In this document: piece after piece, positions 1-11,517 of the stretch | Numbering within the stretch: position 1 is the first letter of the stretch | Layout of the letters: every line of letters begins with the position of its first letter | Assembly: GCA_030762895.1 (NCBI GenBank) | Contig: CM061070.1 | Span: forward strand, 36,297,652 to 36,361,651 | Direction of reading: 5' to 3' | Source: Sophora flavescens | Taxonomy: Eukaryota > Streptophyta > Magnoliopsida > Fabales > Fabaceae | DNA: 64,000 nucleotides | Translations under genes and position numbers: made by a program | Notes under the pieces: generated by a model | What the model saw: only the letters and a program-made list of their open reading frames with translations | The model's database searches: none | Told to the model about the DNA's origin: nothing

Positions 1-2390
1 GATAGAGTTCACCATCAATCTCGTACCAGGGAGCGGACCAATATCGATAGCACCCTATAAAATGTCCCCAATAGAGTTGGGAGAGCTGAAGAAACAACTC
101 GATGATATGTTCAAGAAGGAGTTTAGCAGGCTGAGTGTTTCATTGTAGAGAGCGCCAATTTTGTTTGCAAAGAAGAAGGACGAAAGTTCAAGGTTATGTG
201 TGGATTACCGGCAACTCAATAAGGTTACAATAAAGAATATGTATCCATTTTTGAGGATAGACAATATGATGGATCGGTTGTGGGGAGAGACTGTGTTTTC
301 TAAGATTGATATGAGGTCAGGATACCATCAGATCATAGTATAGGAAGAGGATATACTAAAGACTACTTTAGGAGTCGGTGCGGACATTATGAGTATGCTC
401 CAACTGTATTCATGAACTACATGAATAGAATCTTCAGACCATACCTTGAAAATTTTGTTGTCATGTTTATCGATGACATTCTTATCTACTCCTCAAGTAG
501 AGAAGAACACAATGAGAATCTTTGGGTTGTACTTCAAGTTTGTAAGGATAGACAGCTCTATGCTAAGCTGTCTAAGTGTGAGTTCTGGTTTGAAGAAGTA
601 AAATTTCTTGGTCATGTTATTAACAAGGATGGTATAGCTACAGACCCTGCTAAAGTAGAAGTTGTGGTGAATTGGGAATGCCCAAATATAGTGGGCGAAG
701 TTAGAAGGCTTTCTCAAAGACTTCGTTACCTATGACACAATTGACGAGAAATGGTAAGGCGTTCGAGTGGACATATGAATGTGAGGCTAGTTTCCAGGAG
801 TTGAAAAGGAGGTTAACGATATCTCTTTTACTAGTCTTACCAGATCTGTTAGAACAATTTGATGTGTATTGCGATGCATCACATCAAAGGTTTGGATTGT
901 GTACTCATGCAAAATGGAAAAGTAGTGGCTTATGCCTCTAGATAGTTAAGAGTGCATGAACGAAATTATCAAACCCATGACCTAGAGTTGGCCAAAATAG
1001 TATTTGCATTGAAGATATGGAGACACTATTTGTACAGTGCTAAGTTTATGGTTTCAATGATCACAAGAGTCTAAGATATCTATCCGATCAGAAAGAGCTT
1101 AATATGAGGCAAAGGAGATGGATGGAATTCATTAAGAATATGAATTCGATTTCCAATACCATCTAGGAAAGGCCAATGTAGTAGTAGATGCGCTAAGATG
1201 GAAATCCTTACAAGTATCTACTATGATCATGGAAGAGTTAGAGTTGATTGAACAGTTCCTATGGTAAGATAAGTTTAGGAATGGTCACTATCACTTGTGA
1301 TTTCCTAGACTTAGTTTGGAAGAAGCAAGCGAAAGACCAATACCTCCAAAAAGTGAACTAGATGATAAAAGAATGTAGGATTTCAGAGTTCAAGAGAGGT
1401 ATTGATGGGATAATAAGGTTTGGAGATAGGATTTGTGTGCCAAAGGATAGAGAAGTTAGGAAGCTGATATTGGAAGAGGTCCAAAAAAGTAAGTTCAGTT
1501 TTCATCCAGGAGCCACAATGATGTATAAGGATTTGAAGAAAATGTTTTGGTGTCCTGGAATGAAAAAGGAAGTGGTAGAGTATGTCCAATCTTGCTTGGT
1601 TTGTCAGAAGATAGAACACTTGAAGCCAGCAAGATTGTTGCAATCTTTGAACGTCCCAGAATGGAAATGGGACAACATTACAATGGACTTTGTGTCTGGT
1701 TTGCCAAGGACATAGAAGAAGTATGATGCAATTTGGGTTATAATTGATAGGTTAACAAAATGTGCATGCTCATTTCCTACTATCAATCAAAGGTACTCAA
1801 TGGAGAAGTTAACCCAATTGTACATCAAGGAAATTGTAAGGCTACATGGAGTGCCATCTAGTATAATTTCGGATAGGGATCTGAGATTTACTTCGATGTT
1901 TTGTCAGAGTTTGCACAATGCTTTGGGAAATAAGTTAAGAATGAATTCGGCTTATCATCCTCAAATGGATGTCAGTCAGAAAGAATAATTCGGTCATTGG
2001 AAGACTTGTTACGAGCGTGTGTTTTGGAGTACACAGGAATTTGGGATGAATTTCTTACATTGATTAAGTTTACATACAATATCAATTTCCATTCCAGTAT
2101 TGGCATGACGCCATATGAAGCACTGTATGGAAGGAAGTGTCGAACACCATTTTGTTGGTATGAGACTGGAGAAAATCAGTTAATAGGAACATAAATGGTG
2201 CAACAGACAACGGAACAAGTGAGGAAAATCCGGGAGAAGATGAAAGTGTCAGTAGATAGGCAGAAAAGATACATAGATAAGAGGAGAAGACCCTTAGAGT
2301 TCTAGGAAGGCGACCATGTTTTCATGAGAGTCACTCCAAGAACTGGAATTGGCAGGACAATTAAATGGGAATTTTATCTTTTTAGATGGG
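1..2390 (+). pseudogene. Ty3/gypsy (chromovirus, Tekay/Del-like) pol remnant
   Basis: This is a degenerate retrotransposon polyprotein entering from the left edge. Reverse transcriptase runs from about 2 to 735, with the DYRQLNKVTIKN motif near 200-235 and the catalytic FIDDIL motif near 466-483. An RNase H start (VYCDAS) is near 866. The integrase H2C2 zinc finger lies at about 1503-1610 (HPG ... CLVCQ), and core pieces follow near 1681 (TMDF), 1870 (SDRD) and 2100 (TPYEALYGRKCRTP). The integrase tail fades out at about 2385. Reading shifts frame repeatedly and meets stops, for example TAG at 146-148 where the family has Trp. No LTR, PBS or 3' chromodomain end is visible, so the copy is truncated on both sides of what can be seen. 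It cannot encode an active enzyme. Assignment to the Tekay/Del lineage is by resemblance of the RT and integrase motifs. Confidence 0.93.
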
Positions 2391-2398
2391 ACAAAGGG

Positions 2399-2657
2399 TG
2401 CGCTTGGGTAAACAACTTAATTAAGAGCTTATCATATAAGACCTTTATCGCATGAGAGGTTATGCCATAAGCGCTTAAAGAAAGAAAAAGAAAGAAAGGG
2501 GTATGAGTGGATTCCAATAGTGAAAAACACGGAGAAGATGTTTAGTGCATAAGCTCTTATGATAATTCCATAAGCTTCTCCCAGTGACTTATGAAAATAA
2601 GTCAAAAACTCCTTATGGGATGACATAAGTTATTTTTATAAGCTCTGTCAAACATAC
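2399..2657. repeat. MITE-like element with imperfect terminal inverted repeats
   Basis: The left end (GCGCTTGGGTAAACAACTTA) and the right end near 2639-2657 (ATAAGCTCTGTCAAACATA) belong to one inverted-repeat family. The same two ends bound a shorter copy at 42941-43034 inside the DnaJ gene. The interior is rich in AAGCTTAT-type words and has no coding potential. The element abuts the decayed gypsy relic. The exact target duplication is not clear. Confidence 0.5.
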
Positions 2658-2795
2658 TGTATAAAAGCTTATGTCATCAGATAAGTCAAAAGGAACTTAA
2701 ACAAGCTCTTCCAAACTCCACGAAATTTTGAATCCTATAGGTAATTTTGCTTATTTCAATATAGATTATACCATTTTCCCACGCTGCCCCATGGC

Positions 2796-5488
2796 TAGAG
2801 GTGGGTATTTGGACTCGGGTCCGCGGACAGTCCGTTAAACCCGCAGTCCGCGCGGACTTGGACACCCTAAAATGCGAGTCCAAAAAAATGCGGGCTTTTT
2901 GAGTCCGGTCCGTTTAGCCCGCGGGCTTAACGGACTCGGTCCGCGGATTCGCGGACCCGGCCTGTTTAAAAAAAAAAAGGCCTGCTGGGCCAAAAAAACT
3001 AGCCCATCTCACTTATACACTCACCCTGTCACCCATCTCTAACCCTAAAGTACTCTGCGCCGTAATCAGCCTCTCCAAAACCACTTCTACTGTCCGGTGA
3101 ACGAGGGAAGAGAAAGAGCGAGACCGTGATCGTGATCGTGACCACTTCTACCCTGAAACTTCACCATTATTCCACCGTGATCGTGAACGAGAGGGAAGAG
3201 AAAGAGCGAGATAGTCATGGCTCACTCGTGAGCTCGCGGGTCTCTGATGGCTATCATAGAACATGACATTCCATTCTCTTTTGTGTAATATAGGAGGGTT
3301 AGAGAACTATTTAAATATTTGAATCCTGAAGCTAAGGTTCCCTCTAGATGTGCTGCCACAAATGATGTCATTAATATGTATGAGGTTGAAAAGGAAAAAA
3401 TGAAAGATGTGCTATCCAAAGTTCCAAGTAGAATAAACTTGACATCTGATGTATGGACTTCTTGTACCATAGAGGGCTACATTTCATTGACTACCCATTT
3501 TGTGGATGAAAATTGGAAGCTTAATAGCAAAATTCTAAATTTTTCTCATTTCCCCCCTCCACATTCCGGCCGTGAATTGGCCAAAACTGTTTATGGTTTC
3601 TTGGAAGAGTGGGGGATTGAGAAGAAAATATTTTCATTGACTTTGGATAATGCATCTTCTTGTGGTAGCATGCAAGGGTTGTTGAAAGATAGACTTCTTA
3701 TGCAAAGTGATGGCTTATTATGTGGTGGTGATTTTTTTCACATTCGATGTTGTGCTCATATCCTAAACATTATAGTTCAAGATGGGTTGAAAGTTGCTAG
3801 TGAGGCTATATATAAGATTAGAGAGAGCATCAAGTATGTAAAGGGGTCGGAGAGAAGAATGATTGCATTTAAAAGTTATGTTAATAGACTTGGTAAGATT
3901 GATACCAAGATGGGTCTTCGTTTGGATGTCTCTACTAGGTGGAACTCCACCTTTATGATGCTTGAAAGTGCTCTTGCATATCGTCGTGCTTTTGAAGATC
4001 TTGCTTTTGAGGATAGGAACTATAAGTATTACCCTACTAATGAAGAATGGTCTAGAGGAGATAAACTTTGTGAATTTTTACGTCCATTCTATGTGATCAC
4101 AAATTTGATGTCCGGTTCCTCTTATCCGACATCTAACTTGTATTCCTTTCATGTATGGAGGATTGAATGTTTGTTGCTTGAAAATAAGACAAGTGAAGAT
4201 GAGGTGATTAGGGATATGACAACTTCGATGCAAGGGAAGTTTGACAAATATTGGAGTGATTATAGTGTTGTGCTTGCATATGGAACCGTTCTTGATCCTC
4301 GCTATAAGTTCTCATTTTTGGAGTTTTGCTATTCTCAACTTGGTGTTGATTCAATTTCTTGTCAAGCAAAGTTGAAAGTTGTCAAGCATAAGTTGTATAC
4401 TCTATTTTATGAGTATGTCAAAAGGTCCTTCAAAGAGACACCTCCCGATGAAAGTTCACTACAAGATAAGCAATGTCTTCCAACTAGTAGTAGTGGATTT
4501 GCTAATATGGACCCATCACAATTGGCTATTTTGAATGTAAGTATATTTCTTTCTTTTATTTATTCATTATTCATTATTTTTTATGTTTAATTTCTCATTC
4601 TTTATTTGTTGTTACATGAAAATAATGTAGAAGTATATCTCGTTTGAGAATCAAAATAAGAAGGATGTAGGTAAGTCTGAATTGGATACTTATTTGGACG
4701 AGCAAAACCTTTCCTCAACATACCATCCAAATCTTGATATTTTGCAATATTGGAAGGACAACATGTATAGGTTTCCGAATCTTGCTTTGATGGCTAGTGA
4801 TATCTTAAGCATTCAAATAACAACTGTGGCATCGGAATCAGCATTCAGTATTGGTTCTCGTGTTCTCAACAAATTTCGAAGTTCTCTCCTTCCCAAAAAT
4901 GTGCAAGCCTTGATATGCATTAGAAATTGGTTGTTAGGGTTTGAAGTGGAAGGTAAATATACAATGAATTTATGTATAGAAATAGAATGTCTTCCATTTA
5001 ATTATGTTTTGCTTTTTAAACATAATCTTATGAATTATGACTTGTGAATTGTAGGAAAAGAAGAAGATGAAGATGATTTGATTGACGCAAAGGAGGAGCT
5101 TGCTAAATCAAAGGGAAAGACTAAAGTTATTATTGATGCTTGATGTCAACATGTAGCTTTAATTTCAAACTTGTAATATTGTTGTTTTTGTTCCTTATTT
5201 TGCATTTTAATTTCGTTGGTACAATTTTCTTTCTTATCATGTACAATTTTCTTTCTTGGAGGAACTTGATTTTATGACTATTGGTTACAATTATGGTTGT
5301 TTTGCCTTATAAAAAAAAAGTGTAAAGTCCACGGATAGTCCGTTTAGTCCGCGGACTATGCGGATCTGACTTGACTTCTATTTTTCAAAGTCCATTTTAA
5401 ATGCGGACTATAAAGTCCGGTCCGTTTAAATGCGGATTTATGCGGACCGGACTTAAACGGACCGGACTAGTCCGTTTACCCACCTCTA
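2796..5488 (+). mobile_element. hAT DNA transposon, complete ends, 8-bp TSD
   Basis: The termini TAGAGGTGGGTA at 2796 and its inverse TACCCACCTCTA ending at 5488 are hAT-type inverted repeats. They are flanked by a perfect 8-bp direct duplication CCCATGGC at 2788-2795 and 5489-5496, the size hAT transposases make. Element length is 2693 bp. Both subterminal regions (about 2810-2960 and 5320-5480) are crowded with GTCCG/CGGAC words in both orientations, the usual form of hAT transposase binding sites. The interior carries a three-exon transposase gene that lacks its N-terminal region. The intact duplication implies a fairly recent insertion even though the transposase is defective. Confidence 0.93.
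3247..5143 (+). pseudogene. hAT transposase, N-terminally deleted with a nonsense codon
   Basis: Exon 1 runs to 4536, exon 2 is 4631-4952 and exon 3 is 5055-5143 (TGA 5141-5143). The introns 4537-4630 and 4953-5054 have GT-AG ends and keep frame. Family resemblance starts near 3247 (MAIIEHDIPFSFV) and is interrupted at once by TAA 3286-3288, where homologues have an acidic residue. It then continues open through RVRELFKYLNPEAKVPSR. The RNase H-like fold follows (LTSDVWTS near 3437, LTLDNASS near 3640, HIRCCAHILNIIVQDGL near 3739). The C-terminal hATC dimerisation domain is in exon 2 (FPNLALMASDIL, TTVASESAFSIGSR). The BED zinc finger expected upstream is absent: 2960-3246 is non-coding and holds an imperfect duplicated GAGAAAGAGCGAGA segment. 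The product could not bind DNA normally, so the copy is non-autonomous. Confidence 0.9.
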
Positions 5489-6049
5489 CCCATGGCACCT
5501 CTTGCACGGAATGTGTCCGTCAGCGATGGGGCAAGTGACACCTTTGCCAATGTGACATTAAAAATAATAAAATATTTGAAATGACTACCACTTGATCAAA
5601 AGATTCTAAAATTATATCATATTATTCTAAAAGTCGATAATTGTTCATCAGAATAAAATAATAAAAAAATTACTCACTTTTATGAAAATTGATGTCATAT
5701 TCTAGGTGACTAAAATCAATATTGTCCACATATTATCCATATGGATCAAATATTACATGGACTAGAGCAAAAGCATCGAAGACCGAAAGCAAGTTTTGCT
5801 ATATTTTATGGACTAAAATCAAGAAGAATTTTTTCTAGGGACTAAAATAGAAAAATATATATTATAGAGCCTAAAAAGGTTATTTAGCCTTTTTTTTTTA
5901 AAATTTCTTATTAATATTTAGTGGGTTCCCTGCTGTTAGCCACGCCATCCCAAAGCCCCCAAACTTAAGTGTTCCAATCGCTTTGCACATAGCGTTATTT
6001 GTTAGTCCAACACTAACAACAGAACAGAGACACATAGGTTTCTCCTAAA

Positions 6050-6219
6050 ATGCTCTGCGTTTTCTTTTATTTCTCATTTCTCTCTATTTACAGATAGACG
6101 TATCTTGGCGTCAGTATTATCCTCTGCACTGCTGCTCTGTCGAAGATGTGAGAAATTGAGAGCTATGGTTTGTGCTTGTGCTGGAATCTTTGTATGAACT
6201 TTTTTTCTGCAAATAAGAG
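6050..6219 (+). other. Candidate 5' untranslated leader exon of the ACR3-like gene
   Basis: This is a CT-rich leader-like segment ending AAATAAGAG followed by a strong donor, GTACGT at 6220. A matching acceptor, GGTGCAG, ends at 11479. That is 38 bases upstream of the ACR3 start codon. Joining them would give a 5.26-kb leader intron. The idea rests on splice-site quality and position only. The 5' edge is not determined, and a promoter nearer to 11400 is equally possible. Confidence 0.3.
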
Positions 6220-8118
6220 GTACGTCCTTTTTCTGCAACTCCTTGTGTGAATTGTGATAGTTAAATATTAGACTTTGGGCCTAACTCAATCCCAGGATAC
6301 TCATGGAATGCGGGTTGTCCTTTAGTTATCTCATTAGACACTGTCTTTGGTCAACTGGAACTGGTATTTTTTCCAATATTAAATATTGATTTCAGCTGGT
6401 TTGGTCCTCCGACGCAAGTTCTGAGAATAATCCTCTCATCTTTCAAACTAATATGAATTAATAATATTATACGAGTTCTATGCATTTAACTTTAATGGGA
6501 TATGGTTTGTAAAAGAAAAAAAAACTTTAATGGGATATATGAACTTTAAACACTTAAAACTCGTCAAGAAAATCGTAGTTGGGGACTCGAAGAATTCTTC
6601 ATTTGGAAGAAAGTGTTTTCAAGAACAAATTAAAAAAATATTAAAGGCGGTCAAATATATAAAATATATAAATAATAAATATTTTTTATAATATAATTTT
6701 TATTTTTTGATGAAAATAATATAATTTTTATTATTTCTATAAACTTTTTCAGATTTCGTTGAGGTAGCTCTATCTCCATTTTATTTTTCAGCGGTGGCCT
6801 TTTTCTTACAGGCTTCTGTATTAGAATTGAAGGTTTTGTACAAAGTAGAAATCTCATATAACCCTCACATAAGCAATGAGTGGTTGAAGCTTTTCGAGCT
6901 AACGTCAAAAGCATTAGCAAAAAAATTTACAGCCACTCATTTAGTTTTCATTTTGAGAAAAGTCATTTCAACACCAAAATAAGGGATACTATACGGTGGC
7001 TTTTTGTTTTTATGGTATATTTTTGAAATGCATGTATACAAGAATATAAAAATTAAATGAGAAATAGACATAAAAATATACGATATCATATACGGTGTTC
7101 ATATTTGGATGTTCAAATAACATCACTAATTCATTTTGGCTTGGTGGGGGATTTGTAACTTTATGATATGTGCATATAATATTACTTTCCATAAGAATGT
7201 TGCTTACTATTGTTGTATGCGGAGGCCATGGCCTATGGATAACCCTACCCATTTTTTTTAATAAAATTTTTTAAGAAAAATATAGTGCTTCCTTAAATAA
7301 AAAAAAATACCGTGTTTTTTTTTTTTTTAGATTTTGTGCAACCCAAACTTGATTCTAAAAGAAATAAAAGCTATTGTGGGATTTTAAGGGTGTTTCTTTA
7401 CAAAATTATGTAAAAAAAAAAGGTTAGGTAGAATTGATTTTAAGATAAACAAGAATTTCTAATATTTTCATAGAATAGAATTGATTCTAGATGTAACGTC
7501 CATCAAATTCTTTATATTTATACATCAAAATGATTTTGTTTTATCATCCAAATAAATCTACTCTTTTAAACTCTTTTTTAAAAATATTATTATTAAAAAC
7601 AATTCAATTTTTTTAACCTTATTTTTTAAAAAATCAATTCTTTTAAAACCAATTTTATCAAAATTAAAAAAATAATGTAGTTCGGTTAGCCTCTTTATAA
7701 AATGTTCTCTAACTATGTCTCTCACCATTATTCATTGATTGCTAAACGTAAAAGTAAATTTTAAATAAAATAATAATATAAATATTTTAAAAAAAATTTA
7801 TTAAAAATTCACTAGAAATACATGGAACTTAGAATAAGAATCAAGATAAGTGGGTGTTTAGCCAAACGATGAGTAAAAATTGATTATGAATGAAGTGATT
7901 TTATAAAATTGATTTTGATTAAAAATGAGTTGAAAGTGAAGTTACTTATGTTTTTATATATTTATGAAGAAAATAATTTTTCTCAATTCATGTTGTCTGT
8001 ATAGTTTGAATGAAAATTATTTCTAGATGTGTAATTACCAAAATCGGTTTTAATGTGTATGTCTATATATATATACACTTTAGCTATATTTCTTTTCCAT
8101 TTTATATATTTATTTTTG

Positions 8119-8143
8119 ATATATATATATATATATATATATT
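8119..8143. repeat. (TA)n microsatellite
   Basis: About twelve TA units, with shorter TA runs nearby at 8066-8075. It is a simple repeat without other features. Confidence 0.9.
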
Positions 8144-9989
8144 AACAAATCAAATAAATAGATTTAGATAATAATTTTATTTTCTGTTAGATTATTAAAT
8201 TTAAAATAATTATATGCAATTTATTATACCAGTTGTCTGTTGAAGTAAAATGTATATTGTATTATAAACTTAAAATTCGATGAAATGGACACTAAAAACA
8301 TTAAACTATCATAATTGTTAAATATGGACTATCTAGATGAGATAAAGTACAAACTCAGGTGAACACAAAGGATATTTAGGTCCAAAATAGGTGAGCACAA
8401 CAATAGAAGAGCAAAAAAACATTCCTTTAGAAGTAGATGTTACCTTCTGTATATGAAAATGAAATAGAAGTTATTAAGTTATTGAGGGTAACGAAGGGAG
8501 TTATTGAGAAGATTAATTGTCAGGACCAATAAGTCACAGAAACAATTTTTGGAATGAATGTGAGAGTTATAAAAAGAAACTTCGAAACAAACATGATTTT
8601 GGGACTCCAATCATTTTTTGAGTGTAGGAGTCAAACATCTCGAGTATTCGGTCAAACTCGGGATCATGGCAAACACATGTCCAAAGGACCAAACCGTCGA
8701 ACCAAACACAAATGGAGGCGAAGTAACCAGCAGTAGCCAGAGAGCTTAGATAGCATTTGTTATTATGAGGTTGGATCTCTAAATCTAAACAATAGCCAAT
8801 TTTCTTATTCCAACCCTCGTATGTTCATCCCAACACAACCAAAAGTTATAATTAATTAATTTTTTTTTTCTACAATGTGATTGTTTATTTTTTTCTTTAA
8901 ATGAAAAATGGAGGGCCATATAATTTTCACTTATTGACATTGTATTTGATAAAATCTATAAAATAATTAGAAATGATATGTTAAACAAATTTAATTATAA
9001 TTTAATCACGAAGGAATGTTATCTTTTAATAACTTATAGAAAAGGGCTTTAGTTAAGTCATCAGGTTGGATGGTGGTGGTGATGCACCTTTTAGTACCAT
9101 GAAATAATTATAGATAATACAGTGTGAAAGAAGTATTCCGATTAGAATTGGAATCAAATATCTTTATGTCACTTTCAAGTCATTTTTTGTCGGATATTTA
9201 GATTCTATTGAGTCACCCTGACCCGCCTAAGTGTTTGCTGTTTTTTTAGAACTGCGTGGCTAAGTTTCATGGTCATTCTTTTGGGCATGATATATGAGAG
9301 ACTTGGAAAGCCAAAGAATGTATCTTGATCATGTGCAATTTTATTGTTGCTTGAAATTAACTCCGTACTAAAGTCACTTCGCTAATTAATTTTCTTCATG
9401 AATGTATGAGTCTTTTTAATATCTTTTGAACATCTTTTTATACTCCTATGTGTGTTATCAGATCACAATTTTTTTTCCTTCATAAAATGTGTATGTGGTG
9501 GTAAGGATTTGAATTTTCTACATTTCCTATAGAAAAGGTAGTGACTTTCCTCTAACAAAAGTGATGATTCGATCCACGAATTTGAATTCGCTTCGCAAAA
9601 ATTCATCCCCCAGATTTGGATTCACCTTGCGGATCACCACATCTGTGAGAAGAAAGTCGACACTCTACCTTTCCCGCACGAAAGGTAGAGAATTCGGTTC
9701 CATGGTGGTTACCCAGAAATCAGAAATAAAATGACCGCTCTTCACCCATATGGACCATCTTGCTTTTAATGACCTAAACCAATTAGTGGTGAACTTGGTT
9801 ATTTAATTGTAAAGTAAAATGCTTTGGAATTGGAAAAGGTAGCAAAAGCATTTCTTTGTCCACCATGGATGTAATATACTCCTCTGGTTTGTTTAGTATA
9901 CCCATCCAGGTTTTGCACCTAAAATGTCTCCTTTTACTGATGCCGTGATTCTCCTGGCACTCTTTACTCTTTATTCTTCTCTCTCTCAA

Positions 9990-10270
9990 TTTTATAATCT
10001 GCTAGACACGGAACGTTCAGTACCTAAATTATTCCTAAAATCATGTTCAAAGGTCGAGAGAGGAAGTGTTGTGTATGACTCATATTTGTTATAAGTTGGG
10101 CTGTCACTGAAGCGGAGTGGTGTAAACCTTATTTCTATTATCTCGAATAATACACAGCCGCTCAAACTCTTTCGGGGACATAGGCACAATTGGCCGAACC
10201 TCGTTAACAAATTCTGTTGTTATTGTGTTTGTTTACTATTCTTGTTTTATGTATTCGATTACTTGTTACC
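9990..10270 (+). repeat. Possible copia-type LTR 3' remnant
   Basis: The text around 10130-10250 (an AATAATACACAGCCGCTC segment, a GGGGACATAGGCACAATTGG segment, CCGAACCTCGTTAAC, then a T/G-rich stretch) resembles the R-U5 end of plant copia LTRs. There, 'GTAGGCA...GCCGAACCACGT' followed by a TG-rich tail is common. No partner LTR, PBS or target duplication was found, so this is a weak assignment by resemblance. Confidence 0.3.
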
Positions 10271-11517
10271 AATGGGAAGCATGTGGATTCTTTTCCGGGA
10301 TGAGTGAGGATGACTGCTTGAACCAGTGCATGCTTAAGCATTGCATTATTTGATCACGTGGTATATCACCATGCACCACTCATGTGAAAGGGCTATTAAA
10401 TTAATAATTTACTTACTTATTTCATATACAGACTCATTTAAGAATAACATACTTTTGGCATCCATAACACATTGTAAAATAAAAATTTGCCGCCACACCT
10501 CATCGTATTTCGCCTACGATTAAAGAAATGATAGGTAATCTGTCTTTTCAAAGCTAGTGGCCCAACAAAAATTATATTCTCGTGATAGGCCCTAATCTGA
10601 TCAGAAATATAGTGAAATAATCTTTCCTATTCTTTTTCTAGACCCTGCTATTAAGTGAGATGTTCACTTCCAAAAATATCGCAGGGGAAGGGTCAGATTG
10701 AAAAAGAAAGAAATAGACAGTACATGAAACTATAATGCATCACAACATAAGCATCCATCTAATTGATGATGGTGTCTCAGGAAGTATACAATTCACGTGG
10801 TAATTTATTTAGATTTGTTGTCGCTCTGTTGAGAATATGCAACAGTATCTTAATCTCCATTAAATTGATCAAGTCTTTGACAAAAAGAAACAGAAAATAT
10901 AACTTGTTGATCAAAATCCTTTGCTGTAGTCTCGGGTAGTTGCTTGTAATCTGCTTTGCACACATTGATACTGTTATGTGAACACTTATCTGGAGTAATG
11001 CTATACTTACACTAAATAATACAACTATACAATAGTAGGGAATGCTGGATTGGGTGAACTATGTCTATAAATCTTTTTTGATAAATCAAAGTATATTAGA
11101 TAAGGAAGTACTAGAAGTACTCAGGAATTTACATGTCCACCAAATCTATGTCTATAAATCTATGATATAAACGTATATGGTCTGCTTTGTCTTTGTTACA
11201 TTGATAGGATACTAATACGCCTTTGATTGTACTTTTACACCTTCTTGAATTTGAAACTTTATTACAATGATATGATTAAGCTATTAATTTCAAGAACCAT
11301 GCTAATAAACCAAAAATTATTGTTCAAATTGCTTTTCTGTTCATATAATTTTTCCTCTATGAACTTATTATATCTCGCCACAGTGGCTCATGCACTAAAG
11401 AATTTAGAGACTATGATAGAAATAAATATATGTTTCTATTTCCCTTCTAACCAGACCAGCCTTCTTCAATTTGGTGCAGGAAAAACTAGGAACGCTGTTG
11501 ACTGGTGAAGTTGATTG

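Larger units (their letters stand above)
5497..11517. other. Long non-coding stretch upstream of the ACR3-like gene
   Basis: No protein-coding gene is supported here. The sequence is AT-rich with many poly-A/T tracts, a TA microsatellite (8119-8143), a MITE-like segment around 7850-8060 (it opens with GTGTTTAGCCAAACG) and a possible copia LTR tail near 9990-10270. A candidate untranslated leader exon for the ACR3-like gene sits at about 6050-6219. If that is right, most of this stretch is a 5' intron. Short open frames here have no recognisable domains. Confidence 0.5.
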
